Positions 23,288-32,104 of a DNA stretch of 64,000 nt are shown one piece after another. Below the pieces are notes generated by a model. That model saw only the letters and a list, made by a program, of their open reading frames with translations, had not been told where the DNA came from and ran no database searches. This DNA is from an uncultured Bacteroidales bacterium (GTDB taxonomy: Bacteria > Bacteroidota > Bacteroidia > Bacteroidales > UBA932), in assembly GCA_944326255.1 (NCBI GenBank), contig CALVDG010000006.1, positions 1-64,000 of the forward strand, given 5' to 3'. The translations under genes were made by a program, and so were the position numbers. Position 1 is the stretch's first letter. Each line of letters begins with the position of its first letter.

Positions 23288-25462
23288 ATGAGAGCAGGAA
23301 CATTCATATCCTTGTTTTTTTCAGTGCTTTTGTGTGTCTCAGGATGCACGGATAACGGAGAGGGCGTGGATACCAAGGCGAAAATCAAAATCGGTGCAAT
23401 AGGAGATGTGCCTGCCGTAGGCGGGCGCTTCTCTCTCTCGTGTACAGTAGAGGGTGGATTGGAGACCGTACTGGTACCGTCTTCTGATGCCTCATGGTTG
23501 GATTCATTGGAATGCGACGGCGGAGAGCTGTCTTTCTCGGTCGGACCTAATAAAACGGACTCTGAGCGCGAGGCGGATATTACCGTGTCCGGAGACGGAT
23601 GCGAGGAGGCCGTACTGCACATCCGGCAGAATAAGGCGGATTTCGAACTTTTTGTGGATATAGTGCTTAAGGAGAATGAGGAGTATTCATTGTCGGCCGC
23701 ATTTTATCCGGGCAACGACACGTCTTCTTACTATACGGGCATAGTTATGGCCGATGAGTTGGCCGGGTATCCGGACGGAGCCTCGTTCGTAGAAGAGATT
23801 CTGGCCACTCTTGAGGCACAGGCTGAGGATGCGGGCATATATCTGACAACTCTGCTCAAACGCAGTATTGTGACTGGGGAGTCTGAGCGCGTGTTTGACC
23901 GGCTTCAGCCGGGAGTCACATACAGTGTATATGCCTTTTCCCTTGATGTGATGGGCAAGTCGGAAGGGGTGGTGTTCCATGAGGACTATACCGCTCCGGA
24001 GGCATGGTATCCTGATGCTGTATACGATATCGAGGTGACTGGGAGTACTATGTCGTCAATCACGGTGAGAGTGGAACCGTCGGAACCTGAATTCCCGTAC
24101 ATGCTGGATGTCATTGCCATGACGGAGTATGAGTCGGAGTATGGAGGCAATGCCGACAGACTGGCAGCAGGGGTAATAGCCGATACTCAGAATATTATCG
24201 ATTATTACAACAGTATGGGACTGTCGTTTTCTTTCAGTGATTTCACCAGGACAGGCACGTTGGCTGCGGCAGTCATGGAGAATCTGATTCCGGGTACGGA
24301 GTATTTCATATATGCGTTCGGTCTGGATGAAAGCGGTCTCATTCTTACAAAGGTGTCGGGAATATCCCATAGTACCGAGGATGTGGTCATAACGGATGAC
24401 TGCAAGTTTAAGATATCTTTCAGTGATGTCCGTTCTTCGGATTTTGACGTGTCCGTGTCTCCTTCCAATCCGGATACACGCTGGTGGATACAACTGTCAC
24501 TAAGTGGAATACTTGACTCCAACACGCCTGACGAGGTGGCTGCAATGTTTATCAATATGGCGCAGCAGAGCGGCATGGACTGGGAGACATCCTCGCAGAT
24601 ACGTACAGGCGGGCATACTTTGGACACTTATACGGATCTTAATTATGCTCCGTTCGAGGCCGATACTGAGTATACCGTGTTTGTTTTCGGAGTCAACAGT
24701 GCTGGCGAGCGGACGACAGAAGTGGCATTCGCATCCTGTACGACCGGCTCTCCCGAAAGTTCCTCCATGACTATTGACATAGATGTAAGCGGTATAGGCC
24801 CTTCTACGGCCAATATTATATGCACCCCCTCCATCGAAGATGAGTTCTATTATTCCTATGTGATACCTTATGAGGAGTATTCGGACTTTTCTGATGACGT
24901 GGACTTTATGAATTATGTGGTTGAGCAGGCGGAAATGGACGGTACGTTTGAGCTGGTCAGAGGGTTGTATGAATATACTGTGGACGGATATTATCTGCGT
25001 TCGGATACTGAGTATGCCGCATTTGCATTCGGATACAGCGGGGGTGTCACCACGCCTCTCTTCCATGAGGAGTTCCGTACCCTGAGAAGGGAGTTCAGCA
25101 GCGCGTCCTTGGAGATATCGTATACGGTCATGGACGGCAATGACATCTATCTTCAGGATCCTGTCAGGAACTATAACTTTAAGGATATGGCGGCTGTCGT
25201 CTTCTCCATAAGTCCCTCCGAGGATGCCGGCTCATGGTACTTCAGCGGTTTCGGAAACTCATTGAGTTACATGCAGGCGCTTGATACGGAGGAACTTATC
25301 TACAGTATCCGCAGTAACGGGCGAGCCAATTACAACAAGACCAGTGTAATGTATGCCGTACCGTGGAATTCTAGGCTCTGCGGTGCCGGTTTCGCCATGG
25401 ACAGCGAGGGCAGGGAAGGAGAGCCGGTGCTGATAGAGGCTGTGGTTCCATCTCAGATTTAA
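23288..25462 (+). CDS. Surface lipoprotein, BACON-like domain plus four YAFG modules (operon gene 5)
   Basis: 724 residues. The lipobox is VSGC (Cys20), followed by TDNGEG. A BACON-like domain (about 30-118; SSDASWLDSLEC ... EAVLHIRQNK) is followed by four modules closing in YSVYAFSL, YFIYAFGL, YTVFVFGV and YAAFAFGY. The conserved end domain is MDGNDIYLQDP...AGSWYFSG. It is paralogous to gene 1 over its whole length and has the same module order, so one is a duplicate of the other. Confidence 0.8.
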   Translation: MRAGTFISLFFSVLLCVSGCTDNGEGVDTKAKIKIGAIGDVPAVGGRFSLSCTVEGGLETVLVPSSDASWLDSLECDGGELSFSVGPNKTDSEREADITVSGDGCEEAVLHIRQNKADFELFVDIVLKENEEYSLSAAFYPGNDTSSYYTGIVMADELAGYPDGASFVEEILATLEAQAEDAGIYLTTLLKRSIVTGESERVFDRLQPGVTYSVYAFSLDVMGKSEGVVFHEDYTAPEAWYPDAVYDIEVTGSTMSSITVRVEPSEPEFPYMLDVIAMTEYESEYGGNADRLAAGVIADTQNIIDYYNSMGLSFSFSDFTRTGTLAAAVMENLIPGTEYFIYAFGLDESGLILTKVSGISHSTEDVVITDDCKFKISFSDVRSSDFDVSVSPSNPDTRWWIQLSLSGILDSNTPDEVAAMFINMAQQSGMDWETSSQIRTGGHTLDTYTDLNYAPFEADTEYTVFVFGVNSAGERTTEVAFASCTTGSPESSSMTIDIDVSGIGPSTANIICTPSIEDEFYYSYVIPYEEYSDFSDDVDFMNYVVEQAEMDGTFELVRGLYEYTVDGYYLRSDTEYAAFAFGYSGGVTTPLFHEEFRTLRREFSSASLEISYTVMDGNDIYLQDPVRNYNFKDMAAVVFSISPSEDAGSWYFSGFGNSLSYMQALDTEELIYSIRSNGRANYNKTSVMYAVPWNSRLCGAGFAMDSEGREGEPVLIEAVVPSQI

Positions 25463-25487
25463 CTGAATATAAACACTTTCAATTTAT

Positions 25488-28283
25488 ATGAAACGAATAT
25501 CTATTAAGACAATCATCGCTCTGACAGCAACTGTGTCAGTGCTTGCAGGATGTCGGGAGGACACAGGCAATGTGCTCAGCGTAATCAATGTGGAGGAGCA
25601 GATGTCCATCTCCTACGAAGGAGGAGAGAATGTAATCAAATATACAGTCGAGAATCCTGTGGACGGCCGTACGCCTATGGCCGAGTCTGATCAGGAATGG
25701 TTGCATTCATTTGAGTATGACGTTCCCGGAGAGATTCATTTTCAGGCAGAGCCGAACATGAACGACGGAGCGCGTACGGCTAATGTGACCGTGTCGTATG
25801 AGGGCGCGGAACAGGTAATAGTGACGGTACGGCAGCTTACTTCTGCCGATGCAGGAGATGCAGTGATAACCCTGCTGACGGAGTCGCCGGTGAGTGTTCC
25901 TGCGACAGGAGGAGATATCGCTATAGAGTATAGGATTGACAACTACCTGGACGGTACTGAGATAGAAGTCTCATGTGATGAGACCTGGGCTCAGGATTAC
26001 GATACTTCTGAGTACGGTAAGGTCATGGTCCATACGCAGATCAACTTCAATACTGCTCCTAGGACGGCAGTACTCACACTGTCCTATCCAGGTGCGGAAC
26101 CTGTGACTGTTCAGCTGGAGCAGGATGCCATTGCCGGTGAACCGCCTTTCACTATCGTTGTTGACAGTATAACGGAGACACAGGTCAATGTGTACTGGAT
26201 GCCTGATGACAAGGAGATGACCTATGCCAACGGTCTGGCTCCCAAGTCATATATGGATGAGTACGAGGGTAATGAGTCGGAGTATATCGAGGATGAGATA
26301 CTCAATTTCCGTTATCAGGCCGAACAGTCAGGTATGTCTCTCGAGGAGTATCTGAGCAAGGTCCTGCGTCTGGGTGACGTGGGAGTCAAGTGGTCTAATC
26401 TGGAACCGGCTACCGAATACTGTGCGTTTGCTTTCGCATTGGAGACTACTGGAGAGCCTCTCTCAGGACTTGCGGTCGAGCGTTTTCAGACCAGGAAAGT
26501 AGACCAGTTGGACTGCACATTCTCATTCGAGGATGCCGGGACTACCGCAACCTCACTTAAGGTGAGGGTCATCCCGGACAATCCTAATGTCAGATACTAT
26601 ACCGGCATAGTGGCAAAAAGTGAGTATGACGCATGGGAGAGCGATGAGGCAATGATGAATCTGATATCGGATGAAATAGAGGACTGGATCTGGATCTATC
26701 AGCAGAACCCTCAGCTTGGCATTACCGCCACTTGGAGTGACTATACAGAGATCGGCACCAGCGAGGTGGAGGCGGAAAAGCTTTTCTCGTCCACTGGTTA
26801 TTATGCGTATGCTTTCGGCCTTGACGAGGGCCTCATAACCACCAATCTTCAGAAGCAGCTGTTTACAACTGAGGAAGTGGATATTACCGATAACTGTACT
26901 TTCGACGTGGATGTCCATGCGTCAGCCTCGTATATGGCCGATATGAAGATAGAGCCTTCTAACAATTCGACCCGTTACTATGTGGAAGTGGTGGAAAGTT
27001 CTGTTGCTGTGCAGTATAGTCCTGACGACATGGCCACATTGATGCTGAACTCGGCTGTTGAGAGCGGCATACTTGATACGTACACTTATTCCGGGACGCA
27101 AAGCCTCAATACCCTGTATGATATGGACGTTGCTCCTCTCACACCGTCTACGGACTTCACTGTGTTCATATTCGGCGTGGATAACGGATGCAGGACTACC
27201 CGTGTGGCCACGTCACAGTTCAGGACCGGGCCGCTGCAGCCTTCCTCCATTACATTTGACCTCTCAGTCACGGATGTGACCACTTCATCTGTAACCATAC
27301 AGTGTACGCCTTCCAACAACAATGAATACTATGTCATGGGCTGTATCTCCGTAGACCAGTACGGCGACTATGGCAGTGATGAGGCTTTCATGCAGGCTGT
27401 AGTGGATTATCACGTACAGAGTCTGTTCGGTATCTATGGAAGTGTGGGCTGTATGGGAGAGATAGAGAGAAATACCACGAATGATATCTTTTATGGGAAT
27501 ATTCAGGCGCAGACAGAGTATTATGCTTTTGCTTTCGGTTATATGGGAGATGTGACTACCGGACTGACCAAGATACGTTTCTCAACCTCCGGCAAGGTGT
27601 ACAGCCAGGCTGATGTGACCATGGAATGCGAGCTTATCAACGGTGCCGACCTGTATTACGAGGACCCTTACAGGTATCCGTATGAGGATTACTACAATTT
27701 CGCCGTATTTGACTTTACGTTTACTCCCAATCAATATGCGGACGGTTGGTATTTCGCCACTATCAACAATGCTTCCATCGATGAGGTGATGCGTATGGAT
27801 GAGCAGGAACTTATCGATATCATCCGCAATCAGGGGGATTACAAGCCCCTTACAGCGAGAAGAAGAGAGTATTGGTATACCACAATAGTCGCAGTGGTCC
27901 TGCCTGTGGACAGGTACGGAGAGTACGGACAGATGCGCATAGAGGAGTTTTATGCAGATCCGGTCGCTGCGGGGGCACTGTCTCCTGCAGCATCGTGGCG
28001 CGGAACGGTAGGCGGCTTTATACCTTCCGTTCAGCCGATGGGCGCTGTGCCTCAGGAAACATCGGGACTAAGGGCATGGGACGGCTCAGAACTCGGAGAG
28101 ATTTCCGACAGTAATGCCGGTGAGGCTGCAGGGACGGTGGCAATGACACTCAGAGAGGCTGAGGATGCCATGCGCGGATATCTTATGAGACGTTTCCAGA
28201 TAAATGACATGCCTGAAGCCATGCGCTTACCTGTGCCTGTGGAAAGGCCTGTCTATGTCTGGGAGAAAATCGGTCGGAAATGA
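25488..28283 (+). CDS. Surface lipoprotein, two BACON-like domains plus four YAFG modules and a unique tail (operon gene 6)
   Basis: 931 residues, the largest of the operon. The lipobox is LAGC (Cys22), followed by REDTG. Two BACON-like domains (about 35-122 and 125-220) replace the single one of genes 1 and 5. The four modules close in YCAFAFAL, YYAYAFGL, FTVFIFGV and YYAFAFGY, followed by the shared end domain (INGADLYYEDP...ADGWYF). A tail of about 115 residues, rich in Ala, Gly, Pro and Glu, has no counterpart in the paralogues; it ends in RPVYVWEKIGRK. Its last codons overlap gene 7 by 4 bases (ATGA). Confidence 0.8.
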   Translation: MKRISIKTIIALTATVSVLAGCREDTGNVLSVINVEEQMSISYEGGENVIKYTVENPVDGRTPMAESDQEWLHSFEYDVPGEIHFQAEPNMNDGARTANVTVSYEGAEQVIVTVRQLTSADAGDAVITLLTESPVSVPATGGDIAIEYRIDNYLDGTEIEVSCDETWAQDYDTSEYGKVMVHTQINFNTAPRTAVLTLSYPGAEPVTVQLEQDAIAGEPPFTIVVDSITETQVNVYWMPDDKEMTYANGLAPKSYMDEYEGNESEYIEDEILNFRYQAEQSGMSLEEYLSKVLRLGDVGVKWSNLEPATEYCAFAFALETTGEPLSGLAVERFQTRKVDQLDCTFSFEDAGTTATSLKVRVIPDNPNVRYYTGIVAKSEYDAWESDEAMMNLISDEIEDWIWIYQQNPQLGITATWSDYTEIGTSEVEAEKLFSSTGYYAYAFGLDEGLITTNLQKQLFTTEEVDITDNCTFDVDVHASASYMADMKIEPSNNSTRYYVEVVESSVAVQYSPDDMATLMLNSAVESGILDTYTYSGTQSLNTLYDMDVAPLTPSTDFTVFIFGVDNGCRTTRVATSQFRTGPLQPSSITFDLSVTDVTTSSVTIQCTPSNNNEYYVMGCISVDQYGDYGSDEAFMQAVVDYHVQSLFGIYGSVGCMGEIERNTTNDIFYGNIQAQTEYYAFAFGYMGDVTTGLTKIRFSTSGKVYSQADVTMECELINGADLYYEDPYRYPYEDYYNFAVFDFTFTPNQYADGWYFATINNASIDEVMRMDEQELIDIIRNQGDYKPLTARRREYWYTTIVAVVLPVDRYGEYGQMRIEEFYADPVAAGALSPAASWRGTVGGFIPSVQPMGAVPQETSGLRAWDGSELGEISDSNAGEAAGTVAMTLREAEDAMRGYLMRRFQINDMPEAMRLPVPVERPVYVWEKIGRK

Positions 28284-29905
28284 GAACAGAACGGTTGTTG
28301 TCTTATATATGCTGCATCGGTGCGTTCATCCTGTATGGATGCGCCGATGGCGGCATAGATGATGGTGCAGATGATAACCCTTCATCCGGAACGCAGGAGC
28401 AGCTGGCTCCGCCTGTGCTTGTCCCGGGAGATGTCACAACAACATCCATTAGTGTGGGCTGGAGTGCTGTGGACAATGCGTCAGGGTATGCCTGCAGAGT
28501 GAATGAAGGAGAGGAGACGGTGACAGACTCTGTCTCATGGACCGTCACCGGGCTAGAGTCTGGAACGCGTTATCGGATAAGCGTCCGGGCCTTGGGTGAT
28601 GGTGGCAGATACGGTGACTCTCCATGGTCTGATATAGAACTTTCCACAGATGAGGCCGGAATGTTCGCATTTTCGTTTCGCAGGACTGGCGACAGTTTTT
28701 ACTGCAAAGTTGTTCCGCAGGATAGTGAGCTGCCTTACTATTATTATTTCATGAGCCGTGAGCGGTGGGACTCTTTTCAGGAACCTCAGGATGTAGTGGA
28801 GTGGAAAATAGAAGAACTGAAGGATATAGCCGCCGATCTGGGAACCACGTTCCCGGAAATACTCTTAGAGGAAAATATAAGATACTGGGGTGAGTCAGAG
28901 ACAGTTTTTGATGTGTCTTATGATACGGAATATGTGGCTTACGCCTTTGCCGTATATGATGACGGTTCGACGGGAGCAATAGAGTGGACGGATTTTTCCA
29001 AAGTCTTTCCCGACATGTCCGTCGATGGGTCTGTGGGCATAGAATTCACTGACACCCAGCCAGACTTGCTGCATTCGGTGTGTACTCCGGATGCAGGTAC
29101 TGGGTGTTATTATCAGGTGATGCTGGAGACATCCCAGGCTATGGAGGAACTGGAAAAGGTAGGTGAGGAGACATTTATAAAGGAACTGCTTGAGGTACAG
29201 CAGTCTGGTATGCTTCAGGGGATAACTGAGGAGGACTGGATCAATCTGCAGCCCGGAACCTCATATACACTTTGTGTTGTCGGTTTTGACCTCTATGAGA
29301 ATGTCTTTCTGGAGACGGCGGAAGCTGTCACGGGTGTGGAACTGATAGATTCAAGACTTTTCGAGGAACTTGTAGGAGAGTGGCAGGGTGTGCAGACATT
29401 CATGGACGGCAACGGTGTCATGGCACGGAGTGAGTTTACCATGACGATAGCCACTTCGGAAGGGAGCTACGACTACCGTATGTGGAATCAGCTTGTCTGC
29501 AAGCTTGACGGATACACTTGCCTGCCGGAATACGGTACTGAAGGTATTCCGTATTACAGTCCTATGCGGTTGATTGAAGAGGGTTTTTCGGAAGAGGAAG
29601 CTTATCATAAGTTCGGCCCAAAGCTGATAATGACTATAAACGAGCAGGAACAGATACGTATACAGGCGGACGGTACGGATATCCTGTATGGATGGTCTGA
29701 ACTGGGGGATGTCTTCATGATGGGAGCAAATGATGAATACCGGCGTCTGGATACTCCGCTAACCGTGCTACATCCCTCGGCTAACATGATGACTATCAGA
29801 TGCGATTACCAGGGATATTACCCTTCTCTGTTCACCCGTACCGATACCGGTTGGATGATTCATTATCAGGGTGTATCGGATATATCGCTGTTTAAGGTCG
29901 ATTAG
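28280..29905 (+). CDS. Surface lipoprotein, fibronectin type III domain plus YAFG-like modules (operon gene 7)
   Basis: 541 residues. The lipobox is LYGC (Cys21), followed by ADGG. A fibronectin type III domain covers about 48-120 (SISVGWSAVDNASGYACRV ... LESGTRYRISVRAL). Two modules related to the YAFG repeat follow (closing in YVAYAFAV and YTLCVVGF), then a C-terminal domain of about 180 residues (LVGEWQGVQTF ... IHYQGVSDISLFKVD) that looks like a lipocalin-type or other small beta barrel. It is translationally coupled to gene 6 by the 4-base overlap and is the last gene of the operon. It ends 3 bases before a convergent gene. Confidence 0.75.
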   Translation: MRTERLLSYICCIGAFILYGCADGGIDDGADDNPSSGTQEQLAPPVLVPGDVTTTSISVGWSAVDNASGYACRVNEGEETVTDSVSWTVTGLESGTRYRISVRALGDGGRYGDSPWSDIELSTDEAGMFAFSFRRTGDSFYCKVVPQDSELPYYYYFMSRERWDSFQEPQDVVEWKIEELKDIAADLGTTFPEILLEENIRYWGESETVFDVSYDTEYVAYAFAVYDDGSTGAIEWTDFSKVFPDMSVDGSVGIEFTDTQPDLLHSVCTPDAGTGCYYQVMLETSQAMEELEKVGEETFIKELLEVQQSGMLQGITEEDWINLQPGTSYTLCVVGFDLYENVFLETAEAVTGVELIDSRLFEELVGEWQGVQTFMDGNGVMARSEFTMTIATSEGSYDYRMWNQLVCKLDGYTCLPEYGTEGIPYYSPMRLIEEGFSEEEAYHKFGPKLIMTINEQEQIRIQADGTDILYGWSELGDVFMMGANDEYRRLDTPLTVLHPSANMMTIRCDYQGYYPSLFTRTDTGWMIHYQGVSDISLFKVD

Positions 29906-29908
29906 ACG

Positions 29909-31474
29909 CTATAGAATCTTCCAGTCGCTGATGTTCCGGGCCTCCCGGTCGAAGTCGATGGCGACCTTTACGACGGGGAGACCGCAGAGGGCGAAGCGCT
30001 CTGGGTACTGCTTAAGGTCTATCTGCTGCATGGCTGCCTCAGCTGATCGGTCGAGCTTCAGTTCCACGAGGTAGAGTCTGGTGGCGGTGCGCATGACCAT
30101 GTCCACCCTGCCTTTCGGGGTGCGGACTTCCACGTCCACGTAGTAGCCGAGAAGGGAGAAGATGATGTAGAGCATCTGCTGCCAGTGGCCTTCGTAGTCG
30201 GTATTGTCGGTGTAGGGGATGGTGCCCAGGAAGGTCTGCATGGCCTTCAGTGCTCCGTCCATGTCATCTTCAAGGAGACATTCCGCCATAGAAATAAGGG
30301 TCGAGGAAGCCGACAGGGTGTCAGGGGTCACGTAGTACGGTATCAGGGAGCGGAACAGTCCGATTCTCACCTCCTGGTTGGGTATTCCCAATGTGTAGGA
30401 CTCGATGGCCGGGATGCCTTTCTTTATAGTGTAGTACCCGCTCTGGTAGAGCAGAGGAATTATGCTGGAAAGCCGTTCTGTGGGAGTGTCGAATTCGTCC
30501 TTTCCTGCCTTGCATGTCTCTCCTAATTGAACGGGAGTCATTCGGAACTTACGGATCATCTCAATCAGGTATGTCGGAGTGCCGCTGCCGAACCAATAGG
30601 CACCGATTTTTTTGTCAGCGAATGCGCATACTATGTTGAACGGGTTGTAGATATCGGGGGAAGGCCATGTGAAATGGTATCCGTCATAATAGCTTTTGAG
30701 TTTCTCGAGGAGCTGTCTGCGGTCAAGGGCCATCTTCGCTGCCATTGTGTTTATGTCCTCGCTCATCTGCAAGAGCATCTCGTCCTCCGAGATTCCGCAG
30801 ACAGCGGCGTAGGAGGTATCCATGCTGATGTTCCTCAGGTTGTTGAGTTCGCTGAATATACTCAGCTGGGAGAACTTGGTGATACCGGTCATGAAGACGA
30901 AGCGGAGATACGGGTCGCAGGCCTTGAGGGGGCTGTAGAAATTGCGCATGACGTTGCGCAGTACCGGCAGGGTCTTTTCCTCGTGTACTACGTCCAGCAG
31001 CGGGGCATCGTATTCATCAATCAGAATAACAACCCTCTGTCCGGTCTTCATGAATGCTCTTCGGATGATCCCGGCGAGTCTGTCATTGACGCCTGTCTCT
31101 GCCTCTACTTTTCCGTAGATATTTTCGTAACCGAGCAACTGCAGGTTGAGCATGGACTCGAGCTGTTCCTTCTCCATGTGCTTGGCCATGCTCATGTCGA
31201 AGTGCAGCACCGGATATGTAGTCCACTCCTTCTCCAGTGCCTCTATGGTCAGCCCCTGAAACAGTTCTTTCCTGCCCTGGAAGTAATATTTCAGCGTGGA
31301 TACCAGGAGCGACTTGCCGAACCTCCTCGGGCGGCTCAGGAAGATGAACTTGGCATCGGAGTGCGTCATCCTGTAGACATACTCAGTCTTGTCGATATAC
31401 ATGAAGTTGCCCTCCGTCCTTATCTCGGCGAAGTCCTGCCGTCCTACCGGGTAGAGTCTCTGCTGCATGTCCAT
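29909..31474 (-). CDS. AAA-ATPase-like / PD-(D/E)XK nuclease-like protein (DUF1703 family)
   Basis: 521 residues. The N-terminal AAA-ATPase-like domain starts with RQDFAEIR...YIDKTEYVYRM and has its P-loop in FLSRPRRFGKSLLVSTL. The Walker B region is VVILIDEYDAPLLD. The C-terminal PDDEXK-type domain ends in GRVDMVMRTATRLYLVELKL (the D...ExK nuclease core). This family is abundant in Bacteroidetes in multiple copies; its role is unknown, with mobile or defence functions proposed. It could start at either Met1 or Met3. A TAACTTTG box lies upstream at 31503-31510. Confidence 0.88.
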   Translation of the reverse strand: MDMQQRLYPVGRQDFAEIRTEGNFMYIDKTEYVYRMTHSDAKFIFLSRPRRFGKSLLVSTLKYYFQGRKELFQGLTIEALEKEWTTYPVLHFDMSMAKHMEKEQLESMLNLQLLGYENIYGKVEAETGVNDRLAGIIRRAFMKTGQRVVILIDEYDAPLLDVVHEEKTLPVLRNVMRNFYSPLKACDPYLRFVFMTGITKFSQLSIFSELNNLRNISMDTSYAAVCGISEDEMLLQMSEDINTMAAKMALDRRQLLEKLKSYYDGYHFTWPSPDIYNPFNIVCAFADKKIGAYWFGSGTPTYLIEMIRKFRMTPVQLGETCKAGKDEFDTPTERLSSIIPLLYQSGYYTIKKGIPAIESYTLGIPNQEVRIGLFRSLIPYYVTPDTLSASSTLISMAECLLEDDMDGALKAMQTFLGTIPYTDNTDYEGHWQQMLYIIFSLLGYYVDVEVRTPKGRVDMVMRTATRLYLVELKLDRSAEAAMQQIDLKQYPERFALCGLPVVKVAIDFDREARNISDWKIL

Positions 31475-31502
31475 GATCGTTTGATTTTAAGTATTCAACT
31501 TT

Positions 31503-31510
31503 CAAAGTTA
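31503..31510 (-). promoter_or_regulatory. -7 box of the AAA/PD-(D/E)XK gene
   Basis: The minus strand reads TAACTTTG, 28 bases before the ATG, a perfect TAnnTTTG box just downstream of the parE stop. Confidence 0.5.
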
Positions 31511-31516
31511 CTAAAA

Positions 31517-31816
31517 TTATCTGAACCGCTGCCGCACATCCATCCGTTCGTGCAGGATGCGGATTATTGTTACGTCTCCGCTTTCGGAGATGGTGTGGAA
31601 TATGATGTGACGGCCTGTTTTAAGTCCGAGCAGACCGGGCATGATGTCATCGTAGTGCCGGCATATATTCGGGCCCGGTTCAGTGAGGCTGCCGCATGCG
31701 TTCATGAGCATGTTGTAGTATCTTTCAGCCTGCTGCACTGACCATGTCCGTACAGTATAGTTCCAGATGGACGTGAGGTCGCCGACTGCCTTGTTGGTGA
31801 AGCGGAGCTTACTCAT
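31517..31816 (-). CDS. parE: ParE/RelE-superfamily toxin
   Basis: 99 residues with the ParE fold signature: KLRFTNKAVGDLTSIWNYT at the start, RHYDDIMPGLLGLKTGRHIIFHTI in the middle, and ITIIRILHERMDVRQRF at the end. ParE toxins poison DNA gyrase; RelE relatives cut mRNA, and the sequence (no RelE catalytic set evident, ILHxRMD end) fits ParE better. It overlaps the antitoxin gene by 8 bases. Confidence 0.85.
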   Translation of the reverse strand: MSKLRFTNKAVGDLTSIWNYTVRTWSVQQAERYYNMLMNACGSLTEPGPNICRHYDDIMPGLLGLKTGRHIIFHTISESGDVTIIRILHERMDVRQRFR

Positions 31817-32054
31817 CGGGTAGTCCTGTTTTCAGTCTGGCGAGGTGTGCGACAGGGTCGAAGTTGGTGGCGATGCCGCTGTTCAGACCATCATCGATGG
31901 CACGTCTGAGTGCATTGACGCGCAGTTCCTCCTCCTCGAGAAGGCGCAGTCCGGCGCGGACCATCTCACTGGCACTGCCGTAGCGTCCCTCTTCTATGGA
32001 GACCTGAATAAAATTGTCAAAATGAGGGCCGAGAGCCACTGATGTATTTTTCAT
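31809..32054 (-). CDS. parD: ParD-type antitoxin
   Basis: 81 residues. The N-terminal ribbon-helix-helix (NTSVALGPHFDNFIQVSIEEGRYGSASEMVRAGLRLLEEEE) is characteristic of ParD/CC2985 antitoxins. The C-terminal 35 residues would wrap around the ParE toxin. It is the first gene of the pair. A perfect inverted repeat 23 bases upstream of its start is probably the autoregulatory operator. Confidence 0.88.
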   Translation of the reverse strand: MKNTSVALGPHFDNFIQVSIEEGRYGSASEMVRAGLRLLEEEELRVNALRRAIDDGLNSGIATNFDPVAHLARLKTGLPDE

Positions 32055-32076
32055 CCTTTTCTAAATTTTCTGCAAG

Positions 32077-32093
32077 TTACCAATTTTTGGTAA
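32077..32093. promoter_or_regulatory. Palindromic operator of parDE
   Basis: TTACCAA-TTT-TTGGTAA, a perfect 7-bp inverted repeat directly upstream of parD. Ribbon-helix-helix antitoxins bind such repeats to repress their own operon; the assignment to ParD is inference from position. Confidence 0.55.
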
Positions 32094-32104
32094 TGTGCCA
32101 AAAT

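Noticed and set aside
30527-31741. 404-residue plus-strand frame
   Set aside because: It is the reverse of the AAA/PD-(D/E)XK and parE genes, with no family resemblance.
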